Notes: generated from the sequence alone by a model not told the origin. A DNA stretch of 64,000 nucleotides from Streptomyces fagopyri (GCF_009498275.1 NZ_CP045643.1:1922001-1986000); one strand, 5' to 3'; numbered from the stretch's first letter, positions 34,796 through 44,573 are shown. Translations and numbers: made by a program.

Positions 34796-35638
34796 ATGGA
34801 TTCCCGAACCGAGCCTGCAGAACCGGAGCCCATCGCGGCCGTACGGCGACCGTCGCGGCGCGACACCGTCGCGCGGCCGCCGCTCGTCCGTGAACTCCTG
34901 CTCGTCACAGGGCTCTTCGTCGTCTACAAGGTCGGCCGGCAACTGGCCACCGGACACACGGCGGAGGCCTTCCGCAACGCCGGCCACGTCTGGGACTGGG
35001 AACGGACCCTGCACCTGCCGGGCGAGAGCGCCGTACAGGGCGTGCTGCTGCACAGCGACACCCTGGTCCACGTGGCGAACGCCTACTACGCGACCGTCCA
35101 CTTCCCGGCCACGGCGGCCTTCCTGGTCTGGATGTACCTGCGGCGCCCCGTCCACTACGTGTGGGCGCGCCGGGTCCTGGCCGTGATCACCGCCGCCGCC
35201 CTGGTGCTGCACCTCACCTTCCCGCTCGCACCGCCCCGGCTGCTCGCCGTCGCGGGCCTGGTGGACACCGGACAGGTGTACGGGCCCACGGTGTACGGAG
35301 CGCACCCGGCCGCCGACGAGATGGCGAACCAGTTCGCCGCGATGCCCTCACTGCACTTCGGCTGGGCGCTGATGGTGGCGATCGGCCTGATCGCCGCGAC
35401 CCGCTCCCGCTGGCGCTGGCTGTGGCTGCTGCACCCGCTGGTCACCCTGCTGGTGATCGTCGGCACCGCGAACCACTACTGGCTCGACTCCGTCGCCGCC
35501 GCCGCGCTGCTCGGTGTCGCCCTGGCCGTGATCCACCTTCCGCACCGGACCGAGACGACGGCCGGGCGCGCGCAGGAGCGCGCCGTCTCGGCAGACATCA
35601 AGGAATCCGTACCGGACCTCGTGGGGGCAGGACGATGA
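34796..35638 (+). CDS. PAP2 superfamily phosphatase (inositol-phosphorylceramide-synthase-like)
   Basis: The 280-residue polytopic membrane protein has about five or six hydrophobic helices. It shows the PAP2 signatures PSLHFGW (184-190) and NHYWLD (226-231) in the last two active-site segments. Related enzymes dephosphorylate phosphatidic acid or undecaprenyl-like lipids or transfer headgroups. The gene is coupled (ATGA overlap) to the downstream permease gene. It lies behind the TetR operator region, so it is probably repressed by that TetR. Confidence 0.85.
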   Translation: MDSRTEPAEPEPIAAVRRPSRRDTVARPPLVRELLLVTGLFVVYKVGRQLATGHTAEAFRNAGHVWDWERTLHLPGESAVQGVLLHSDTLVHVANAYYATVHFPATAAFLVWMYLRRPVHYVWARRVLAVITAAALVLHLTFPLAPPRLLAVAGLVDTGQVYGPTVYGAHPAADEMANQFAAMPSLHFGWALMVAIGLIAATRSRWRWLWLLHPLVTLLVIVGTANHYWLDSVAAAALLGVALAVIHLPHRTETTAGRAQERAVSADIKESVPDLVGAGR

Positions 35639-36615
35639 ACGCCACTCTCGCCGCCGTCGTGCTGTCCTTGTTCTCGGCCGTCGCCTACGCCGCCGCGGCC
35701 GTGGCCCAGGAACGGCTCGCCTCCCGGACCACCGAACCCGGTGTCCTGACCATGCTCGGCAACGCCGCGTGGTGGTGGTCGGTCGCGCTCAACGCGTCCG
35801 CGGCGCTGCTGCACGTGGCCGCGCTGAAATACGGGACACTCACGCTGGTGCAGCCGCTCGGCGCGCTCACGCTGGTGGCCGCGGTGCCGCTCGGCGCACG
35901 GGTGGCCGGACGGCGGGTCAGCGCGGTCGAGTGGCGCGGTACCGCGCTCACCCTGGTCGGGCTGTCCGCCCTGCTGGTCACGGCGTCCGGACCCGCGCCC
36001 GATCACGTGCTGAGCGTGCCGCAGGCGCTGGCCGTGGCCGCGGCCACCTCGATGGCGATCGGCGCCCTGTCGCGGCCCGGCACCCGGCCGGGGCTGCGGC
36101 ACGCGACCGCCTCCGGCTTCGCCTCGGGTGTCGCCTCGGCCCTCACCCAGACGGTGACGGTGGCCGTGACGGACCGGTCCGGACCGGTCCTCAGCGTCCA
36201 GGTCGTCGTGGTGGCGCTGCTCGTGGCGGCCTTCGCGACCGCCGGACTGCTCCTGTCGCAGACCGCCTACCGGGGTGGACTCGGCGCTCCGCTGGCCGTC
36301 GTGACGCTCGCCAATCCGGTCGCCGCCGCGGCCATCGGCCTCTCCCTGCTCGGGGAGCGGCTCCAGGGCGGCCCGGCGGGGCTGCTGCTCGCGGCGATCG
36401 GTGCGGCAGTGGCGTCCTGGGGAGTGGTGACGCTGTCGCGTTCGGCGCCGGAGCCCGTGCCCGCCGTCGCACCCGAGCCCTTCGAGGACGACGAGCACCC
36501 GGTCGCCGCGGTACTGGCACTGGAGGCCGAGGCCGCCAAGTACGCACCCTCGCTGATCCCGAACCAGCCGAACCCGGGGCACCTGACGAACCCGGGGCAT
36601 CTGACGCCCCTGTGA
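35635..36615 (+). CDS. DMT/EamA-like multispanning permease
   Basis: The 326-residue protein has about nine or ten hydrophobic helices (LAAVVLSLFSAVAYAAAAVA, LVAFATAGLLL and others), in the general pattern of DMT/EamA-like transporters common in Streptomyces. Cargo is unknown. Its start overlaps the PAP2 stop as ATGA, so lipid-related transport is a plausible guess. The C-terminal 50 residues are a charged tail with a NPGHLT repeat. A strong hairpin follows 11 bp after the stop. Confidence 0.8.
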   Translation: MNATLAAVVLSLFSAVAYAAAAVAQERLASRTTEPGVLTMLGNAAWWWSVALNASAALLHVAALKYGTLTLVQPLGALTLVAAVPLGARVAGRRVSAVEWRGTALTLVGLSALLVTASGPAPDHVLSVPQALAVAAATSMAIGALSRPGTRPGLRHATASGFASGVASALTQTVTVAVTDRSGPVLSVQVVVVALLVAAFATAGLLLSQTAYRGGLGAPLAVVTLANPVAAAAIGLSLLGERLQGGPAGLLLAAIGAAVASWGVVTLSRSAPEPVPAVAPEPFEDDEHPVAAVLALEAEAAKYAPSLIPNQPNPGHLTNPGHLTPL

Positions 36616-36626
36616 GAGCCGGGCGG

Positions 36627-36672
36627 ACGAGGAAGGGCGGCCACGGAGAGATCCGTGGCCGCCCTTCCTCGT
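36627..36672. terminator. 20-bp-stem bidirectional terminator
   Basis: An almost perfect inverted repeat (ACGAGGAAGGGCGGCCACGG with its complement) has a 6-nt loop AGAGAT. It separates the convergent permease and DUF2510-scramblase genes. Confidence 0.75.
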
Positions 36673-36688
36673 TCGCGTGCGTGTCGGC

Positions 36689-37534
36689 TCAGCCGAGCCC
36701 GCGGGAGTCCTGCTTGAGCGCGGTGTCCACGGTCAGCGCCGTCGCGATGACGAGGCTGAGCAGCGGCTCGGGGAGCTGGTAGTGGATCTGCAGGACGTAG
36801 TTGTCCGCGGTGGTGAACATCGTCTTGGCGAGACCTTCCCAGGTCTTGGTGATCCGGGCGACCTCGTTGCCGCTGTGGTCGACGATGGCGAAGTTCCACG
36901 CACGCCAGTTCTCGGCCTTGATGGCGCCGACCTGCTGGCCGTTGACGTTGATCGCGAAGTTGATCTTCCCGATCATGTTCTGCTGGACGATCTCGCCGAC
37001 GGGCTGCCCGTCCGCACGCTCGACGACCACCCGCGACTTGATGAACTTCGCGGGACGCGTGAGCCGCAGCACCGGCTGCCCGTGGGCGTCACGGATCTCC
37101 AGCTTGTGCGTCATGTACTGGTCGATGCTGGAGACGAAGCGCAGCGCCTTCTTCAGGCCGCTCTGACCGACCTCGACGACCGCGCCGAGCAGGTTGCCCT
37201 GCTGGTCCATGACCTTGTACTCGTTGGTCAGCTCGATCAGCTTGGCCTTCTGGTTCACCACCAGGACCGGCTCGGTGAACAGGGTGCCGCCTCCGGCACC
37301 GCTGGGCGCGACCCCGGCCTGCTGGTGCACCTGCTTCTGCACGCGCGGGTCGGGGGCCGCCGCCGGCTGTCCGTACGGCTGCTGTGCCTGCTGCGGAACC
37401 TGCTGTCCGGCCGGGGCCTGCTGGTCCGCATTCGTGTGCTCGGTCCACTGTGAGCCGTCCCAGTACCGGAGCGTCTGGGACGCCCCGTGCGGATCCGGGT
37501 ACCAGCCTGCAGGAGTGTTCGAATGCGTGGTCAC
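36689..37534 (-). CDS. DUF2510 plus phospholipid scramblase/LURP-one-like protein
   Basis: GTG 37534 starts a 281-residue protein: DUF2510 module (PAGWYPDPHGASQTLRYWDGSQWTEH), a Gln/Pro-rich linker (residues 40-80), then a scramblase/LURP-one-like beta-barrel (LIELTNEYKVMDQQGNLLGAVVE, INFAINVNGQQVGAIKAE, LLSLVIATALTVDTALK). Such proteins are tubby-like and may bind lipids or act in membrane remodelling. It has no classic signal peptide. The gene converges on the PAP2-DMT pair across the strong terminator. Confidence 0.85.
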   Translation of the reverse strand: MTTHSNTPAGWYPDPHGASQTLRYWDGSQWTEHTNADQQAPAGQQVPQQAQQPYGQPAAAPDPRVQKQVHQQAGVAPSGAGGGTLFTEPVLVVNQKAKLIELTNEYKVMDQQGNLLGAVVEVGQSGLKKALRFVSSIDQYMTHKLEIRDAHGQPVLRLTRPAKFIKSRVVVERADGQPVGEIVQQNMIGKINFAINVNGQQVGAIKAENWRAWNFAIVDHSGNEVARITKTWEGLAKTMFTTADNYVLQIHYQLPEPLLSLVIATALTVDTALKQDSRGLG

Positions 37535-37586
37535 CGGGGCACACTACCCCGCATCGGCCCGAAATTGTCCCCTGTCCCGGCAGCCA

Positions 37587-39638
37587 TCAGCCGGTGACGA
37601 TCGCGGGGTCGCTCACACCCGGACGGCCGTTCTCGACATGTCCGGCAAACCGCCGCGAGAAGCCCGAGCGGGTGGCGGATTCGACGGTCAGGTCGTACCA
37701 GCGGTGGCTCGCCCGCAGGTCCACCCGGTGCCGCAACGTCGCTCCCGGCCGCACCTTGAACGAACGGGGCCGTCCTCCGTAGGCGTCGGTGAGCCGCAGA
37801 TCGGCCGTGCCCGCGCCCTTGTTGGTGAAGGTCAGCTCCACGTCCTCTCCGACGTGACGCGCGGTGACCTCGGGTCCCGCGGCCTTGCCGGGGCCCTTGA
37901 AGACGCGCAGGAAGCCGTTGGGACCGTGCACCGTCAGGTCGTACGAGCCGTTCGAGTACGCCGAGTTCCAGGTGTCCGACACCGTCTTCCCTGCCTCGGC
38001 GGTGTACGTCCAGGGGCCGTCGGTGCGGTTGCCGGAGGTGACGAGGAAGGCGGCACCGGCCTTGGCACCGGAGCCGAAGGTGAGGGTGAACCTCCCCGCC
38101 GCCGGGTCCGCCGAACCGTCCACCAGGGGCGCGTACTTGAGAGGTCGGGCCGGCCGCGATCCACGCTCCTGCCTGGGCAGCACGGGGTGGGCGGGCGGGG
38201 TCGGCACGTAGTCGGGGTGCCGGTCGTGGTCAGGCGGCAGATAGCCGTCGGTGTCCGGGAGGGCGACCGGCCCGGCGTCCTTGCGGGAGAAGTCGAACGC
38301 GGCCGTGAGGTCACCGCTGATCGCACGGCGCCAGGGCGAGATGTTGGGCTCGTGCACTCCGAAGCGACGCTCCATGAACCGGATGATCGACGTGTGGTCG
38401 AACGTCTCGGAACAGACGAAACCGCCCTTGCTCCACGGCGAGACGACCAGCATCGGCACCCGCTGGCCCAGCCCGTAGGGGCCGGCCGCGTGACCGGCGT
38501 CGCCCTGGTGCAGGTCCGGGCCCACGTCGACCGTCGACCTGCCCTGCGCGGCCGACTGCGGCGGGAACGGCGGCACCAGGTGGTCGAAGAAGCCGTCGTT
38601 CTCGTCGTACGTGACGAACAGCGCCGTCCTCGCCCACACCTTCGGGTCGGAGGTCAGCGCGTCCAGCACCTGCGCGATGTACCAGGCACCGTAGTTGGCG
38701 GGCCAGTTGGGGTGCTCGGTGAACGCCTCGGGTGCCACGACCCAGGAGATCCGGGGCAGCTTCCCGCCCTTCACGTCCGCCTTGAGCCGGTCGAAGAAGC
38801 CCTCGCCCTTGCGGGCGTCGGTGCCGGTGCGCGCCTTGTCGTAGAGCGGGTCACCCGGCTCGGCGTCGCGGTACTGGTTGAAGTACAGCAGCGAGTTGTC
38901 GCCGTAGTTGCCGCGATAGGCGTCCGGGATCCAGCCCCAGGAACCGTTCGCGTCGAGGCCGTCACCGACGTCCTGGTAGATCTTCCACGACACCCCGGCC
39001 GCTTCCAGCCGCTCCGGGTACGTCGTCCAGTCGTACCCCGCCTCGTCGTTGCCGAGGACCGGGCCGCCGCCCTTGCCGTCGTTGCCCGTGTAACCCGTCC
39101 ACATGTAGTAGCGGTTGGGGTCGGTGGAGCCGATGAACGAGCAGTGGTACGCGTCGCAGATGGTGAACGCGTCGGCGAGCGCGTAGTGGAACGGGATGTC
39201 CTCACGCGTCAGGTACGCCATCGTCGTCGAGGACTTGGCCGGCACCCACTTGTCGTACCTGCCCTGGTTGAAGGCGGCGTGACCGTCGCTCCAGCCGTGC
39301 GGCAGGTCCTGGATGAACTGCAGGCCCAGGTCGTCGGCCTCGGGCCGGAAGGGAAGGACGTCCTTGGTGCCGTCCGACTGGTACCAGACCGGCTTGCCGT
39401 TCGGCTGGGTGACCGGATGGGGGTCCCCGAAGCCCCGGACACCTCTCAGCGAACCGAAGTAGTGGTCGAAGGACCGGTTCTCCTGCATCAGCACGACGAT
39501 GTGCTCCACGTCGTCGATCGTGCCGGACGCGTGGTGCGCGGGCAGTGCGGCGGCACGCTCGACGGAGTCCGACAGCGCGGTGAACGCCGCGGTGCCACCG
39601 GCGAGTTGGAGGAATCGACGTCGGTTCACTTGAGGCAT
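37587..39638 (-). CDS. plcC: Phosphocholine-specific phospholipase C (Tat-exported)
   Basis: The 683-residue protein starts at ATG 39638 with a twin-arginine signal (NRRRFLQLAGG). It has the phosphoesterase core HIVVLMQENRSFDHYFGSLRG and FVTYDENDGFFDHLVPP, plus two C-terminal domains of about 90 residues (DUF756 type) seen in this family. These secreted enzymes cleave phosphatidylcholine to diacylglycerol and phosphocholine, helping phosphate acquisition or acting as haemolysin-like factors. The upstream extension in the same frame was rejected because the Tat motif would be buried. It is followed by no obvious partner gene. Confidence 0.92.
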   Translation of the reverse strand: MPQVNRRRFLQLAGGTAAFTALSDSVERAAALPAHHASGTIDDVEHIVVLMQENRSFDHYFGSLRGVRGFGDPHPVTQPNGKPVWYQSDGTKDVLPFRPEADDLGLQFIQDLPHGWSDGHAAFNQGRYDKWVPAKSSTTMAYLTREDIPFHYALADAFTICDAYHCSFIGSTDPNRYYMWTGYTGNDGKGGGPVLGNDEAGYDWTTYPERLEAAGVSWKIYQDVGDGLDANGSWGWIPDAYRGNYGDNSLLYFNQYRDAEPGDPLYDKARTGTDARKGEGFFDRLKADVKGGKLPRISWVVAPEAFTEHPNWPANYGAWYIAQVLDALTSDPKVWARTALFVTYDENDGFFDHLVPPFPPQSAAQGRSTVDVGPDLHQGDAGHAAGPYGLGQRVPMLVVSPWSKGGFVCSETFDHTSIIRFMERRFGVHEPNISPWRRAISGDLTAAFDFSRKDAGPVALPDTDGYLPPDHDRHPDYVPTPPAHPVLPRQERGSRPARPLKYAPLVDGSADPAAGRFTLTFGSGAKAGAAFLVTSGNRTDGPWTYTAEAGKTVSDTWNSAYSNGSYDLTVHGPNGFLRVFKGPGKAAGPEVTARHVGEDVELTFTNKGAGTADLRLTDAYGGRPRSFKVRPGATLRHRVDLRASHRWYDLTVESATRSGFSRRFAGHVENGRPGVSDPAIVTG

Positions 39639-39804
39639 GACTGGGTGACCTCTTGTCCTGACGTGGTGCGTTGGATGAGACCTGCGCGCAGGGAGTGTTC
39701 CAAGAGGAACGAATGCCGGGGAAGACCCCGTGGCGCCCGTGTGACCGAAAGGCGTCCGCCACGCGAACAGCGGCGCCCCCGGCCTGCCGCCCCCGCCCGC
39801 GAAG

Positions 39805-40713
39805 TCAGACGCCCTTGCGCAGGATGGCGGTGATCTCCGCACCGGCTTCCCGGTCCAGCCGGTCCGGGCAGGGCACACCCAGCGCGAGGGCCAGTTCGCG
39901 GCCGTGCAGGTCGACCGCGGACTCCACCAGCTCGGCGAACGCGTCCATGGCGGACCGTCCCCGGCGCAGGCCCACGGCCGCGACGCCCAGCGCGATCAGC
40001 GCGGCCGGCCACCACAGGACGGCGACCAGCAGGTAGGGCAGGCTCCAGGCGGTCAGCCGGACGGCCGCGTCATAGACGTCCCGGGCGCCGCGCAGTTCGG
40101 CGCGGGTGTCGCCGGACAGGACGAGCCAGAGCCGAGACCAGGCCGAGTCCAGGTCGAGCCGGTACGCCCGGTGGATCCGCCGGTCTAGGGCGCGCACCCG
40201 GTCACCGATCCAGCAGGGGCGGACGGGCTCCTCCAGGGAGATCCGGTTGCGGGCCGCCGCGAGCCGCGCCAGATCGGCGGTGATGACGGGGCCGAGCGGC
40301 GCCCCCAGCTCGACGGCCCGCGCCTCCACCCGCGCGTAGGCGTCCTCGGCCGCCCGCCACTTCCGCCGCCTGCGCTCGGTCAGCCGGCGGCCCGGCATCC
40401 GCGCGGGCCCCTGCCAGTCCCCCGTCCAGCACCGCTCCACCACACCGCCCAGGGCCTGTGCGGCGAGACCCAGTCCGGCCGACGCGACCACCGTCGCGGA
40501 GACCGCCAGCACCACCCCGCCGGTCGACCGGCTCGCCGGGTGCCCGGCCAGCTCGTCGAGCGCCCGGGTGACCCGTCCGACGTCGTACCAGTGCGCCTGC
40601 CCGAGCAGCCGTCCGGCCCCGGCGACCGCCAGGAACAACAAGCCCGAGGGCACCAGGTGGGTGAGCCAGCGCGCGGCGAGGCTCTTCCCGAGCTCGGCGA
40701 GGACGGCGTTCAC
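39805..40713 (-). CDS. Multi-pass membrane protein of unknown function, CHAT-locus partner
   Basis: GTG 40713 overlaps the upstream gene stop as GTGA. The 302-residue product has hydrophobic segments near residues 15-35 and 60-90 and a C-terminal pair (SLPYLLVAVLWWPAALIALGVAAVGL), flanking a cytoplasmic Arg-rich helical middle. I recognise no enzyme motif. With the small Cys-rich protein it forms an operon divergent from the CHAT protease pair; such neighbours are often effectors activated by proteolysis, but this is inference. Confidence 0.65.
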   Translation of the reverse strand: MNAVLAELGKSLAARWLTHLVPSGLLFLAVAGAGRLLGQAHWYDVGRVTRALDELAGHPASRSTGGVVLAVSATVVASAGLGLAAQALGGVVERCWTGDWQGPARMPGRRLTERRRRKWRAAEDAYARVEARAVELGAPLGPVITADLARLAAARNRISLEEPVRPCWIGDRVRALDRRIHRAYRLDLDSAWSRLWLVLSGDTRAELRGARDVYDAAVRLTAWSLPYLLVAVLWWPAALIALGVAAVGLRRGRSAMDAFAELVESAVDLHGRELALALGVPCPDRLDREAGAEITAILRKGV

Positions 40714-41105
40714 GAGACCCCGCGACGGCACAGCGGTTCGCCGTACAACCCGCAGACGGGCGGCACCGGTTGGTTGCGGGCCGGGCTCCGCCGGTCGCAC
40801 CGCCCGCGCGGACAGACGTACGCCTCCACCACCGGGTGTCCCTCGACGGCCGCCGGAAGACCGCCGATCCCCGCACCCCGGAAGGCCCGCAGACCGGCCG
40901 CCACCCCGCTGAGGCGCAGCAGCCGGTGCAGCTCCGTCCGCGGGCCGGACGGATCACCGCTCCCCCGCAGCGCCGCGAGTATCTCCTCCAACTCCGGTCG
41001 CCTGTCGTTGGGTACGACGCCCCGGATCTCGTCCAGCCGGGCGCAGACGTCGGAGTACATCGCCGTGGACCCACCGTTCCCGTCCCCGGTGCCTGCGTCA
41101 TTCAT
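40710..41105 (-). CDS. Small cysteine-containing protein, CHAT-locus partner
   Basis: ATG 41105 gives 131 residues. The first half is helical with an acidic LDEIRGVV...ELEEILAALRG segment. The C-terminus carries C-x4-C (VCPRGRC) and a later Cys pair (VCGLYGEPLC), a possible zinc ribbon. There are no membrane segments. It is coupled to the membrane protein gene by the 4-bp overlap and is 70 bp from the divergent TPR-CHAT operon. Function unknown. Confidence 0.6.
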   Translation of the reverse strand: MNDAGTGDGNGGSTAMYSDVCARLDEIRGVVPNDRRPELEEILAALRGSGDPSGPRTELHRLLRLSGVAAGLRAFRGAGIGGLPAAVEGHPVVEAYVCPRGRCDRRSPARNQPVPPVCGLYGEPLCRRGVS

Positions 41106-41175
41106 CCGGTCAACCTCCCTGCGCGACAACCGAGTTGCGAGGATACTGGGCGCTCACCGACGATCACGGGGGGTG

Positions 41176-41571
41176 ATGCCGATGTTCTGGCGTCGACGCG
41201 CACGAACACGCGAGGCGGGTCAGGGCGGACCGGTCGCAGGGCGGTTCACCTTCCGCGCGATGCCGTCGCAGGCCGAGCTGCGCCGGGCGGCCGAGACCGG
41301 GTCCCCTCAGGCCCTGAACCAGTACGGCGTCAGGTTACGGATCGACGGACGCCTGGAGGAGGCCGTCGAAGTACTCACCCCGGCGGCGGAGAGCGGCCAT
41401 CAGGACGCCACGGCCAACCTCGCCCTGACGCTGCTCTCGCTCGGGCGCGGTGAGGAGGCCGCCGTGTGGTTCGAGCGGAACGGCCCGATGGGCGAGACGA
41501 TGGCCCGACGCATCCGGGAGCGGCCCGACGACGACGATGCTCCGGGATCCTCCGGCCGGCCCGCTCACTGA
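41176..41571 (+). CDS. Small TPR/Sel1-like protein preceding the CHAT gene
   Basis: The 131-residue protein starts at ATG 41176 beside an ATCAC-GTGAT repeat. It has a basic N-terminus (FWRRRARTREA) followed by two TPR/Sel1-like repeats (AAETGSPQALNQYGVRLRIDGRLEEAVEVLTPAAESGHQDATANLALTLLSLGRGEEAAVWFERN). The stop and the next start form a TGATG junction, so it is coupled to the CHAT protein and may be its regulatory partner. Confidence 0.7.
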   Translation: MPMFWRRRARTREAGQGGPVAGRFTFRAMPSQAELRRAAETGSPQALNQYGVRLRIDGRLEEAVEVLTPAAESGHQDATANLALTLLSLGRGEEAAVWFERNGPMGETMARRIRERPDDDDAPGSSGRPAH

Positions 41572-44500
41572 TGGCCACCCCGTACGACCTGTTCGGCACG
41601 CCCGGGTACGAGCAGCTGCTGGCCGTACTGGGAGGCGCCGAGGAAGCCCTCGCCCGCTACGAGCGGGCCGGCCGCCTCTCCGATCTCGAACGCGCCCTGG
41701 TGCTCTTCGACGCGCTGCTGACGAGAGCGGAGAACATCGACCTGCGCAGCGCGGCCATGAACGGCATCGGGATGGTGCTCTGGTCGCGCTACGAGCGGTT
41801 CGGGGAGCCGACGGACCTGGACGGGGCCATCACCCTGTTCCGTGAGGCGCTGGCCGCCTACGGAGCGGAGGTCACCGTCGCCACGCCCTCGTACTGGGCG
41901 AACCTGTCCGGCGCGCTGCGGCTGCGATGGCTGCGCACCCATGACGCACGGGACCTGGGCGCCTCCGTGGACGCCGTCAGGACGGCCCTGGTCTCGACGC
42001 CGTCCCGGGGCGTGTTGCGCTCCAACCGTCTCAACAGCCTGGGCGACGCACTGCTCAACCTCTTCCGGCTGCACGGTGATTCCAGCGCGCTCGCCGAGGC
42101 CCTGAGCAGCTTCCGGGAGGCGGTGGCCTGCACCGAACCGGGTACGGACGAGGGGCTGTGGGCTCGCTCCAGCCTCGCCGAGGCCCTCCGCCATCATCAC
42201 CACTGGTCCCCCGACGGCGCCCCCGAGGCGCTCGACGAAGCCGCGGCACTGGCACGGGAGGTGCTCGCCGGAGTCTCCCGGCGTCACCGGTTGTATCCGC
42301 GGTTCCTGTCGAACCTCGCCCTGGTCCTGACCGACCGTCACACGGCCCGTTCGGACCCCGCCGACCTGCGCGAGGCCGCCCGTGCCGCCCGGCGCGCGGT
42401 CGCCGCCACCCCGGCGGGACATCCCAACCTCGTGCAGCGCAACGCGGTACTGGCGGCCGTGCGCCGCCTGGAACTCGTCGGCGCCACCGGCCGCCGTGCC
42501 GCCGGCGCCGCGGGCCCGGGTGCCGCCGGGACGGCCGAGGATCTCGGCGCCGGGGCCCGTCGTCGGCCGCCGCGGCGCGAACGACGGGCCCTGCGCGCGT
42601 GGATCCGGGCCACCGGTGAGGCGTACGCCGCCACCCCCGAGGGTCATGTGCTGCGCGGACTCGCCCTGCTCCACCACGGTTCGGCCCTGGCCGCGAAGGC
42701 GGTGGCCGAGGGCGACGCGCGGGCCAGGGAGGCGGCGGTCGCGCTGTACCGGCGGGCCGCGCGCGATCCGGCCATGGACGTGAGCGTCCGGGTGGCCTGT
42801 GCGCGCCTGTGGGCACTGAGTGTCCTTGACGGCGACGGGAGTTCACCGGCGTACGGCCGGGCCGCGGCGATGGAACCGTACCGGCTCGCGGTCGAGCTGC
42901 TGCCGCGTACGGCCTCGTACCGCGTCGGACGCATGGACCGCGCACGCCAGTTGGGAGACTTCGCGGGTCTCGCCTGCGACGCCGCCGCCTGCGCGCTGGA
43001 TCTCGCCGACGCACGGCCGCCCGCCACGGAACCAGCGGGGGCGGACGCGGCCGAGGCGGAGTCGGCGGATGCGGGACCGGCCCGGACGGGACCGGCCGAG
43101 ACGGCACCGGCCCAGACGGACACGGCCGGTGCCGGGTTGGCCCTGCGCCTCCTTGAGCAGGGTCGCGGCGTACTGCTCGGGCAGGCGCTCGACGCCCGCG
43201 CGGAGACCTCGGAGCAGCTGCGCCGGATACCGGTTGAACTCGCCGCCGAATGGGACCGGTTGCTCACCCAGCTCGACCGGCCCGAGGCTGCCGTCTACAC
43301 CTCGTCGGAGCCGGGCGGGACGCACGAGCCCACGGCGGAGGACCCGTTGACGGGTGAGGACCGGAACGCCCTGGCCGGGCGTTGGGAACGGCTCGTGGAG
43401 ACCGTCCGGCGGGTGCCGGGCTGCGAGGACTTCCTGAGACTCCCCCGTACGGACGAGATGCTCGCCGGGATCGGCGACACGGGCCCGGTCGTCGTCGTCA
43501 ACGTCAGCCCGCTGCGCTGCGACGCGCTCGTCCTGCACCGAGGGCGCGTGCGGTCCCTGCGACTGGAGGGGCTGTGTCACGCGGACGCCGAACGGCGGGC
43601 GGAGGCCTTCCTCGCCGCGATCCGGGCGACGGGCGACCACGCCCTGCCGCTGTCCGGACAGCGGGACGCGCAGACCGAGGTCCGGCAGACGCTCGGATGG
43701 CTGTGGACCGCCGTGGCCGGACCCGTCCTGGACGCGCTCGCCACCTGGGGATGGCCCGGGGAGGGCTCCACGGGGGAACCCGGCCGCCTGTGGTGGGTCC
43801 CCACGGGCCCGCTCACCGCGCTGCCACTGCACGCGGCCGGCCGGCCCGAGGACGGCGGGGACAGTCTGCTCGACCGCGCCGTCTGCTCGTACGCCCCGAC
43901 CGTCAGCAGTCTCGTGCACGCCCGGCGGCGCGAGGCCGGACGTGCGGCTCCGGACGGGCCCGAGCCCACCGCCCCGCTGGTCGTCGCCGTCGCCGAGGCG
44001 CCGGACTCCGGATCCCCACCGCTGGAGGGCGTACGGCAGGAGGCGACGCTGCTGGCCCGGCGACCGGGCGCCCGCCTGCTCCTGGCCGAGGACGCGGTAC
44101 GGCGGTCCGTGCTGGAGGCGCTCCCCCGCCACCCGTGGGCGCACTTCGCGTGTCACGCCGTCGGCGCGCTCTCCGGCGCGGCGTCCGGTCACCTCGTGCT
44201 GCACGACCACGTGACGGCTCCGCTCACCCTCTCCGACATCGCCCGGCTCCGGCTCCCGGACGCGGAACTGGCCTACCTGTCCGCGTGCGAGACCACCAGC
44301 GGGCGCAGGGAGTTCGCCGACGAGGCACTGCACATCACCGGGGCGTTCCACATGACCGGGTTCACCCATGTCGTCGGCACCCTGTGGGCGGTCGCCGACG
44401 ACACCTCCCCGATGGTGGCCGACCGCTTCTACGCGGCCTTCGACGCCTCCCATCCCTTTCCCGGGCACACGGCCCACGCACTGCACGAGGCGGTGCGCGA

Positions 44501-44573
44501 GATCCGCGAGAACGTGGAAGGGGTCCGGGAGAACCCCAGCCTGTGGGCTCCCTACATCCACGTCGGACCGTAG
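41571..44573 (+). CDS. CHAT domain protease with TPR-like repeats
   Basis: The 1000-residue protein has about 550 residues of TPR-like helical repeats, a charged low-complexity segment (residues 475-525) and a C-terminal CHAT caspase-like peptidase domain. The catalytic dyad is His862 in AHFACHAVG and Cys906 in YLSACETTSG, both intact. CHAT proteases cleave partner proteins in bacterial immunity and stress pathways, for example in gasdermin-type systems. The gene is translated from a TGATG junction with the small TPR gene and lies opposite the membrane-protein operon. Confidence 0.85.
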   Translation: MATPYDLFGTPGYEQLLAVLGGAEEALARYERAGRLSDLERALVLFDALLTRAENIDLRSAAMNGIGMVLWSRYERFGEPTDLDGAITLFREALAAYGAEVTVATPSYWANLSGALRLRWLRTHDARDLGASVDAVRTALVSTPSRGVLRSNRLNSLGDALLNLFRLHGDSSALAEALSSFREAVACTEPGTDEGLWARSSLAEALRHHHHWSPDGAPEALDEAAALAREVLAGVSRRHRLYPRFLSNLALVLTDRHTARSDPADLREAARAARRAVAATPAGHPNLVQRNAVLAAVRRLELVGATGRRAAGAAGPGAAGTAEDLGAGARRRPPRRERRALRAWIRATGEAYAATPEGHVLRGLALLHHGSALAAKAVAEGDARAREAAVALYRRAARDPAMDVSVRVACARLWALSVLDGDGSSPAYGRAAAMEPYRLAVELLPRTASYRVGRMDRARQLGDFAGLACDAAACALDLADARPPATEPAGADAAEAESADAGPARTGPAETAPAQTDTAGAGLALRLLEQGRGVLLGQALDARAETSEQLRRIPVELAAEWDRLLTQLDRPEAAVYTSSEPGGTHEPTAEDPLTGEDRNALAGRWERLVETVRRVPGCEDFLRLPRTDEMLAGIGDTGPVVVVNVSPLRCDALVLHRGRVRSLRLEGLCHADAERRAEAFLAAIRATGDHALPLSGQRDAQTEVRQTLGWLWTAVAGPVLDALATWGWPGEGSTGEPGRLWWVPTGPLTALPLHAAGRPEDGGDSLLDRAVCSYAPTVSSLVHARRREAGRAAPDGPEPTAPLVVAVAEAPDSGSPPLEGVRQEATLLARRPGARLLLAEDAVRRSVLEALPRHPWAHFACHAVGALSGAASGHLVLHDHVTAPLTLSDIARLRLPDAELAYLSACETTSGRREFADEALHITGAFHMTGFTHVVGTLWAVADDTSPMVADRFYAAFDASHPFPGHTAHALHEAVREIRENVEGVRENPSLWAPYIHVGP

